NCBI GenBank assembly: GCA_026770025.1
Contig: JAMXDE010000084.1
Coordinates: 23,067 to 87,066 of the forward strand
Direction of reading: 5' to 3'
Source: Craspedostauros australis
Lineage: Eukaryota; Bacillariophyta; Bacillariophyceae; Mastogloiales; Achnanthaceae
Length of the DNA: 64,000 nucleotides
This document shows positions 56,382-64,000 of the stretch, piece after piece (within the stretch, counting starts at the first letter, position 1; every line of letters begins with the position of its first letter). The position numbers were made by a program, and so were the translations under genes. A model generated the notes under the pieces. The model was not told the origin of the DNA, did not search any database, and saw only the letters and a list, made by a program, of their open reading frames with translations.

Positions 56382-56756
56382 CTTCCATAGTGGTACAGCA
56401 GCACTACTCTACCGTTTGTACAATGGCCGTGCGTGCAGAACAATACTACGCTACACATAACATGACCGAAGCAGACAAGAATCGGCGCAAAACGTGACGA
56501 TGGATTTTGTGGGCAGATGATGACTGTGCTGTGATGTGTTGTCATCTTTGTGATGTGTTTCAGTTTGTGGAGGCTCAAAACAGACGATGTTGTTACCAGT
56601 GCTAACGCGGGATTAAACGCGTCGCAAACGACCGAGTTGGGATGACAACACCCGAAACACTAGCGTGAATAGACACCTCGGGATTTCGACACAGATCATC
56701 ATAGAAATGCCAAAATCAAGGCGCCGTATCGTGACTAGACTCGGGGACCACAAAAT

Positions 56757-56963
56757 CAATGAATGGTCCATAAACTTTAAAATATACTCTTTAACCACCT
56801 GGATCCTTTATTTTTACTTTATAACGTCGCTGGTAAAGATTTGAATATGTGGGTCGTTTTGTTGTCTATCCATAAAAAGTTGAAATGCCTTATCCGGACT
56901 GCAGTCGAACTCACTCGGGGGCCATTTCTAGCAGCGACATGGGATACCATACTATTGGTGCCA
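56757..56963 (-). repeat. Right terminal inverted repeat
   Basis: Inverse partner of 50874-51067, with substitutions and small indels along its length. Confidence 0.8.
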
Positions 56964-57263
56964 TCTGCACAACACACGTCATTGGACTTTCCCCAGCCGA
57001 TGCTGCGGGTCAGATTTTGACCCCGCATTCACTAGTTCAGTTTGATGGGCTTGTACTCCCGACGACGAACATGTTTACTATGATTTCAGCGCAGCACGTT
57101 TGCGATGTTGTGTTTGCATGGGTGGTTGGTTATTCATTATGTCTTGCGACGTGGTTCATCTATTCCGCTTTTTGTTTCTGTCTTTGTGGGGGTTGTCTAC
57201 GTATTTGTTTCTGTTGGCTTGTGGGTTGGACTGTTTGTGGCGATTCCGCTTTCTTTCATGATT

Positions 57264-57590
57264 GGTGCTGTCCGATGTTGCGCTTGCTGGCTCGTTGATG
57301 CTCACTCATTTCATATTTGGTACTGTCCGATGTTGCTGTTTGCTGGCTCTGTTGCGCTCACTCATTTCATGATTGGTGCTGGCCGATGTTGCTGTTTTCT
57401 GGCTCTGTGATGCTCCACTCATTTATATTTGGTGCTGTCCGATGTTGCTGTTTGTGGCTGTGTTGCTGCTCACTCATTCATGAAGGGTGAATGTCGATGT
57501 TGACTGCTTTGCTGGCTCTGTGCTGCTCACTCATTTCATAATGGTGCTGTCCGATGTTGCTGTTTTGCTGGCTCTGTTCCTCAGTAGTGT
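57264..57590 (+). repeat. Tandem repeat, ~55-75 bp unit
   Basis: About five units with GGTGCTGTCCGATGTTGCTG and CTGGCTCTGT-CTCACTCATTTCAT. Non-coding. Confidence 0.75.
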
Positions 57591-60500
57591 CGCCGTTGTT
57601 TGGTTCGTTGCAAACTCGGCATGAGGGGCGCATCGGCCCCGCCCTTGATTCCTGTGCTGGTTGCTGTGTGGTGTGTGCCTGGCTGCTGCCAAGGTTGCCA
57701 AGGCTGGCTTCTGGCAGTGGCAGACACATCTGGGACCTCGAATGTTGTGCTCGGTGGTGCAGTGCTGCATGAATCTGGTGGTGGGGGTGTGTTGGCCCCA
57801 CCACCGAATGCTGTGCTGTTGCTGGCTTGCAATGCTCTTGCCAAGGCCAGCTTTCCTGCCTTGCCGCAGTATCTGTCAGTGTGCAGCGCATGTTGACCCC
57901 ACTGTCGAATTGTTTCTTGGGCTGGATTGGTTGTGGCGCATGCTGTGTGGAAGCTGCCATGGAGGATGCGACGCCTCGGACGGGAGGCGTCTTGCGTTTT
58001 TCGTGGAGAGCCACACACCCCATAGTGCCATTTGGGTGTGTTTCTCGCTTAGGCCGGACTGCCATGGTGAGAGGCGGTACCAATGTGGTGGTTGCTGCCT
58101 CGTTCGGTTGGTGTTGTTGTTTTGCGGTTGGTGCTTTGTTTTTGTGAGTGTTTTTTGGCTTGGTGGTGGCTGAATCCTCGCTGTAGGAGCGATGGTGAAC
58201 ACACTGCGCATGCTTGCAGCGTGTTGGTGCGGGTCATGTGGTGGATGCGGAAGATCTCTTGGATCTGGCAAACCAGTCCACCCTTCACTTTGCTCCGTGC
58301 GTACGACAGGGACGCAATCAGGACGCTTGGCTTTAGCTTCGTTCTTGTCAGCAACGATCGGGTCAGTGTCGCTGTCGTGCTCAACAGATAGATAATCTCT
58401 GGCTGTGCGCACAGAAGCAACAAGGCGCATGCTGTGGACAACGGTCAAAACGGAAAAAGAGAGGTGGAGTAAGTGTTAATTAACAATTGCAGTCGGTTGT
58501 TCCATAGGGCGCAGCACTTACCTCGCTTCTGCTGCGGACTGGTGCTGGACAAAGTATACTTGCAGCATCTTCAGACAAGCTGCCGGAGTCAGAAGCGCGC
58601 ACAATTTTTCAAGCTTGGGTTGTCGTGTTGTTGGGTGGGGAGGTGCGAAGCGTCCTTCGGGGTGGGATAGTGCGCGAGGCTCGGTTGGTCGGTTTGAGGG
58701 GAAGGGTCTGTCTGGGCGCGCCTCCCACCATACGGACAAGTAGACATGGCACGCGCGCGCTTTCTTGTATTTTTGATCGGGATGAGTAAGAAGGGGACAA
58801 CAGAGGTTCGATTGAAGTTTGTGTGGAGAAAAACGCCGGTGGGTTTGTTGCAAGCTCCCGCGACAACACATGGCAAGTCTTCACGGTGCACACGAGTTTG
58901 GGATCATCCGAATTCCAGACAACTTGTTCGCGCGTTGTAGCGAGTTTTGCGTTCTGTTGAAGGTAGAATCCGGTGGCATCGGGGGCTTTTTTGTTTTTTT
59001 GGTCGGGGTTTGGTTGAACAAGGAAAAGCAGTCACGGTTTGGTGCAATGTTGTATTGGTGAGTGCTGCATTGGCCTCCACCTGTGATGTGGAGTTGAGTG
59101 CCGTTGACAATGATGCATTCAAATCGATCCGCCACATGTGCCACCAGGGAGAGAACGAAATCAATACCCAGGACACAATGGTTCTCGTGCAAGTACTCAT
59201 GACGATGACCCAATCAGTCCCACAGTTTTGTTGCGCTCAAGCCAGGACGCGGTTGTCAAAAACTTTACTCTCCTGATTCGCGCCAGGAGGTGACCAGGAC
59301 AGGGTTCCGGGTCAGACATTCTTCCGTACAGGGATCTCACCTCTATCTGTTCACCAGTTGTACTTACCTGTTCACTCTTGGCTGTCTTTTGTTTGCTTTT
59401 TCATTCGTTGTTGGAGTGGTGGAGGTGTTCGGTGCCCCAAGTTGATGCGTTGATTGGGTGGAGGGAGATGGTGACGGTGTTTTGGGATGCGGTTTTGAGA
59501 AAGTGAGACGGAGGAAGGGAGACGGCCAAACCGACTTCGGATTGAAAGTACTCTTGTTTATTGATGTACTGTTACATCCGGATGTGTTCTTCGGCTTTGT
59601 GGCTTCTGTTGGCAGATCCGTGTGAGTGAGAAATGTCCATTGTTGCGCACATCATACGTGGCACAACCAATCAAATTTACTCCACAACTCGTACCTGCTA
59701 ACGCGACCTCCTCCATTGTGCGCTTAAATCCCACAAGTCCTGTAGTGCGAGCGAAGTTTGCGCGGCTGAAACACGTGCAGTTCAGGCGTATTGTCGTAGA
59801 CGAAGTTCGCAGAGTAGGAATTGTAGGATTTCACCACCAACTCTATCTTTCGTTTCAGCTCCACTACCGTCGGGTTTGCGCGTGCGCTTCCAGGATTTAG
59901 CCAGCTAGCAGTTGATGAATGTAGTTGACGGGAGGCCTGCCTATTTTGTGAGTACATTCCACCGTCAGCAATCCATGCATCCACTCATGCAACACAAACA
60001 GGCTCCGTCGGCCTGCTAGATTACTACGTTGATGTACATGGAACAGATGAGTTACAGAATCGCACAGGGGAACGAATTATGTAGCGTAGTAGGATTCTAC
60101 ACCCACAGTACATGTGACACACACATGTTCGTGGTTAGTACTCGTTTGTTGGAAAGCCAATGGCTGCTGGACCGACTCTTCGGTGGGTACAGATCAGTGG
60201 ATGGACAGTCACTGTGCAAAAAGATCGTCGCATGCAGGCGGCTTCAACTCGTAGTGAATGTTGACAACACCTATCTATCGGAAACAATCGGTTGTCACTA
60301 GCACAAGTGATGTCCATCGTGGGGCCTACGATATGAATAGATTCATCGCATCTTTTGCCGCAGCTCCTAGCAGTTTAGATCCTCGCTCTCGCACGGACGG
60401 TGTAGTTGACGTCCCATAGTGTTACATCATTGGTTGGTTTCCGCACGTGACATGTAGGCCTGTGATATACAGCATTCCATCGCGTGTAGTTGAACCATAC

Positions 60501-61837
60501 GCCGTCATCCATGTCATGTCAACAGTTCGACAGACACACGCTATCCCCTTCTTCGTGCGCAAGAACGTTGATCACATGACGTGTGGCCACCACCGGGGAA
60601 CGCAAGGTTGTGACACGAACGTGGAGCCGCGGCACCAGCACATGCTCCACGCGGTGCTCGACAGTCGGATCCAACTCATTTTTTCGCTTTTGCAACAACC
60701 AGTATCATTGCAGGACGAAAGGACATCAGTGCGCACGACCATGCGGTGCTGTTTGTCACTGATGGAAGTGATGCCAACTGCGTAGGTCGCGCAAGACATT
60801 CCTGTTGCACGACTGGTGTAAATGGACGTTGGTGGCGAGTCGTAATGGACAATTTCTGTGAGGCACTTTCCGCCACTGAACAAAGCAAGCCATTTTTTCT
60901 TGTGTTTGTCAGTGCTGCGACCACGAAATTACAAGACGCGCACAATTTGTGGTTTGCACACGGTTGGATGAATCATTCCGCGTCGCCTGTCGTTTGTAGT
61001 TGCGCGTTGTCCTCGTTGTGAGGTGTTTTTGTTCTGTTTCGAGTTGCACTGCGGCACACCAGGATATGCATGTCAACATGTACACATGAGCGTCATCAGT
61101 CGCCTACCCTGCATGTTGGAGGATGCGTGTCGGCATTACGGACAACTGCATTGCGCACGACACAGCATCGTATGCGTTCGTAAACGTATGCGTGTCATAG
61201 TATGCGGTCATCCGTAGGCTGTGTCATAGTATGCGTTGTCATCGTCTGCACTTCAGAATGCGCACCTACGCATGTCAGCATGTTGATGTCAACCTTTGCT
61301 TCGCCATGCGGCTTCATCAACGGACCGGAACTGCACATTTCAGGACTGCAACATCAGCGTTCGACGCATGCGCTTCCAGAGTTTCGCAAACTCCACAGAT
61401 TTGCACATTTTCGTGTTGGCAAGTTCCCATCCGCGGATTTGCCATCTTTGTCAGTATTTCCCATCCGCTGATTTGCATGCAGCATTTCCCATCCGCTGAT
61501 TCCCAGACATACAACGGGGACTGGCTACGACAACCCGGTGACATTTCTCCACACCATTGACAACGCTAATCATCGTGGTGACCTTGGCACTTTGAGTCTA
61601 ACGAAGCGATGGCGACTGTAGAGCCTGCATGGGCACACCGATTCCACGCACAGATTGTGCGCCTCTTCTGCCTTGTAGGCTTTGCCATTGTTTGCTATTG
61701 TCAGTGGTAAACGTGCAAACCAAGTATAACAGAGAAATGCTATTTTCGTCTAAAATGTTCGTTGCGATATCGCTTGGACAGACTGCGACATGCTCACGCA
61801 CATACGCTAATCTGGCATCCACGTATTGATGAGCTGC
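57591..61837. other. Unrecognised stretch
   Basis: Many short frames on both strands. Some are protein-like (plus strand 59085-59276, 60447-60785, 60746-61021; minus 59724-59984) but none carries a domain I can name and they are not joined by clear splice sites. I see no RNA gene or transposon ends. It may be decayed mobile or coding DNA. Confidence 0.35.
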
Positions 61838-62330
61838 AGGGAAAATGCATGCGCGGGAAGTGGCAGCGCAGGGGCAAGTGCATGCGCAGGGAAGTGCATG
61901 TGCAGGGAACGTGCATTTGCTGGGAAGTGCATGTGCAGGGAAGTGCAGGTGCAGGGAAGTGCATGTGCCCATGAAAAAAAGTGCGTGTGCATGAAAAGTG
62001 GTGTGCATCTGCATGTGCAGTGCATGTGCGCGAAAGTGCAGTGGCATTTGAAGTGAAGTGCCATGTGCGCGGAAAGTGCATGTTGCAGTGACAGTAACAG
62101 TACAGTACAGTGCAGGGCATGTGAAGTGCATGTGAGCACAGTGCAGTGCAGTGACAGTGGCTGTGCACGAAAAGTGCGGTTACAGTGCAGTGCAGTGCAG
62201 TGTAATGTGAAGGGCATGTGCAGCACAGTGCAGTGCAGTGCAGGCAGGCATTGTGCCCAAAAAGTGCGGTACAGTCAGTGCAGTGCATGGCACGAAAAGT
62301 GCAGTGACGTGCAGTGCTGCATGCGCATGC
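61838..62330 (+). repeat. GCAGGGAA/GTGCATG minisatellite, second cluster
   Basis: Same word family as 22705-23410 (GTGCATGTGCAGGGAAGTGC units), grading into GTGCAGTGCAGT and ACAGTGCAGTG runs. Less ordered than the first cluster. Confidence 0.75.
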
Positions 62331-64000
62331 GACGTCGATCTGTGTACACGGACAGTGTATGGAAAAGTGCACATGGTGTCAACAGCTCACATGTTGCCTA
62401 CGCGAATACAGTGCACTCCTTCGTGCGTTGCAGCCCCTGCATGTTATCTGCAGTGCAAGCATCCGCTACGCGCAGGCATTTTCGCATGGGGGTGATGCGG
62501 TGTCGACGTTTTTGAGTTGTGCACGAACGTGCCTCTGCCAGGTGGAATAATGCAAGACGACGTCATCGTTGGAGAAATGGTGCGTCGCGAAGGCAAATCG
62601 TGGAAGGCGAGAGTGCGTGTCCCCCGCACCCACCAACACGGATGTCTGGGCATCAAGTGCGAGCCAGAGACAGACCAGGCACCCTCGATGGAGACCTTGT
62701 GAAATCGTCATCCTGAATCGCGGGGTGGTTGGGGTGCGTTTGCGAAGTTGCACTGGAAGGAAGAAATGACCTTGCGTTTCCGCCAATGGCTGGAATGCAA
62801 TACGCGTTCGTCGTTGGGATGTACAGGTGCATGCAAGACACGACCACAGCAGTGTTTAATGTGCATTGCATTCAGTACTACTGCACCTTTCTGTTCCCGC
62901 GAATAATCCATCTTGGAATGCTTGGTACAGAACGGGAGTCATCAACAAATTTGGGCAATGCACGCAAGGTAGCTAGCGCCCCTACCGCATGACCCGCGTC
63001 AGATCATGTCATGAGATCCGTGAGGATGGAGTGGAACGCCCGTGGACGTAGTTGTTTGACATCATGGAACATTGCAGATCGTCAGAGAGCGTTGGTGCAA
63101 TCGTGACGTGGAGTTCCCCGCCTCGCTGCGCTGACACCAACATAGGTGCAGTCCCTACCAATGCAGGGAACTCCGTCGACAAGGGGTAGAGCTTTTTCGG
63201 TCGTACACCAAAAGAACAGCATATGTCCGCCGTGCAACTCAAGTGATATCTTTGCCTGGGATAGGAACAAACACACGAAGGTACAACGGATAGGAAGAGC
63301 GTCCAGTGCAGTGCCATCATGGCATCGTACGTCGTTGCATGAGCGAAGCAAGTGACGCCATGGAGGAAACACGAGGAGATGGGGAGAAACGACCGAGAAT
63401 GTACATTTTCGTCGCCAAGGAGGGACATGTTGGATATGTGTCACGCAAGAGCGGCAATCCATGTCGTACAGAACAAAATGGTGAGTAAGTGCCGCTGCCG
63501 ATGTCGTTTTGTGACATCAACCGGTCGCGCGGAGAGCCATCATGCCACACACAAATGTGGTGGACGAAAGCAAATTGGCCTGCTCCGTCATGTAATGACG
63601 TTTCCCTGGGCTCGCCATGGTCAAAGCGAGGAGTCCAAAGGATAAGACAATTGGTAGTGTGAAAGCAGCGATGGAGTGCTAGCATGTTTGTGGCACTGTT
63701 CGTAACAACGCAGTTTGCTTTCGTCCGCCCAAAGACAAGGCACATTGCGGGGAACAATAGTCTCTCTACAGCAAATTACAATCACAAGTGACTACTACAT
63801 GGATGTGCTCTGAATCCAATAGTGTACGGCATCCTGCGAGAGACAGGAAGCGTGTAAGGAGCATCCAACCTGCCAATGTTGTGGCCTCATGGATAAATGA
63901 TGTGTGAATAGGCCTATATGGAGGCTCATCTCATATTGTTTCACGTGTGATTGCGATGTGGAGGTGTTGTGTTCGTCATGCAGCGCCAAGATGGGCGGTC
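62331..64000. other. Unrecognised stretch at the right end
   Basis: No gene supported. A plus frame at 63306-63481 (RMYIFVAKEGHVGYVSRKSG) ends at AATG|GTGAGTAAG, a strong splice-donor consensus at 63481, so it could be an exon of a gene running off the window. A plus frame at 62517-62702 is similarly protein-like. Confidence 0.35.

Larger units (their letters stand above)
50874..56963. mobile_element. ~6.1 kb TIR-bounded DNA transposon carrying a decayed D-D-E transposase
   Basis: Two inverted repeats of ~195 bp (50874-51067 and 56757-56963) bracket a decayed copy of the 1319-aa ORF on the minus strand. Outermost bases are TGGCACCA at the left and its complement at the right. The flanking 10-mers CTGCGACAAC (left) and TCTGCACAAC (right) are nearly the same and may be a worn 9-10 bp target-site duplication. 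Long TIRs with a 9-10 bp duplication would fit Mutator-like elements, but the transposase motifs are not the usual Mutator ones. Confidence 0.7.

Noticed and set aside
57478-58448. Minus-strand frames of 190-201 residues
   Set aside because: They overlap several other frames, run into the tandem repeat at 57264-57590, and show no domain.
1-64000. tRNA and rRNA genes
   Set aside because: No T-loop plus acceptor-stem pattern or rRNA-like stretch could be found by eye; a tRNAscan-SE run would settle it.

Overview
The window looks like nuclear DNA of a diatom or a close stramenopile relative. It is eukaryotic: long repeat-rich gene-poor stretches, a GT-AG intron of 269 bases, LTR retrotransposons, ankyrin/BTB genes. 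The diatom call rests on two neighbouring genes (16.3 and 18.5 kb) that share a VRF-x-x-V-x-x-x-E ... GxPLxMxW motif I associate with a diatom-expanded family, on a seven-helix receptor of a kind common in diatoms, and on copia elements resembling diatom CoDi elements. The placement is inference; no marker gene is present.

Layout. 1-7.4 kb: a young Ty1/copia element on the minus strand whose two LTRs are identical over the 564 bases that can be compared. 8.9-11 kb: an SRR1-like gene fragment tail-to-tail with an intact ankyrin-BTB gene. This ~2.1 kb segment recurs at 48.7-50.7 kb, where the BTB gene is frameshifted and the SRR1-like gene is longer but broken. 12.6-13.8 kb: a third BTB remnant cut by a solo LTR. 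14.4-16.1 kb: old dispersed repeats. 16.3-19.7 kb: the two diatom-type paralogues. 20-25.3 kb: no recognisable gene, with minisatellites. 25.4-27.3 kb: a two-exon seven-helix receptor. 29.7-30.1 kb: a dead DDE_Tnp_4 (PIF/Harbinger-like) transposase. 30.37-30.56 kb: a 190 bp LTR-like unit packed with dyads. 31.4-39.3 kb: an older copia element on the plus strand, broken by in-frame TGA codons. 39.5-40.85 kb: a 51/42 bp minisatellite open in several frames. 41.5-45.5 kb: a 1319-residue ORF with a candidate D-D-E transposase core. 50.87-56.96 kb: a second, decayed copy of that gene inside a ~6.1 kb unit with ~195 bp terminal inverted repeats. 57-64 kb: minisatellites and unrecognised DNA.

The cellular genes do not form a pathway. 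The main story is mobile DNA: two copia elements of different age that share an unusual 12 bp palindrome where a primer-binding site is expected, a D-D-E transposon family of undetermined superfamily seen in an intact and a decayed copy, and several non-autonomous repeats. The intact transposase-like ORF plus the TIR-bounded relative is the best candidate for an undescribed system.
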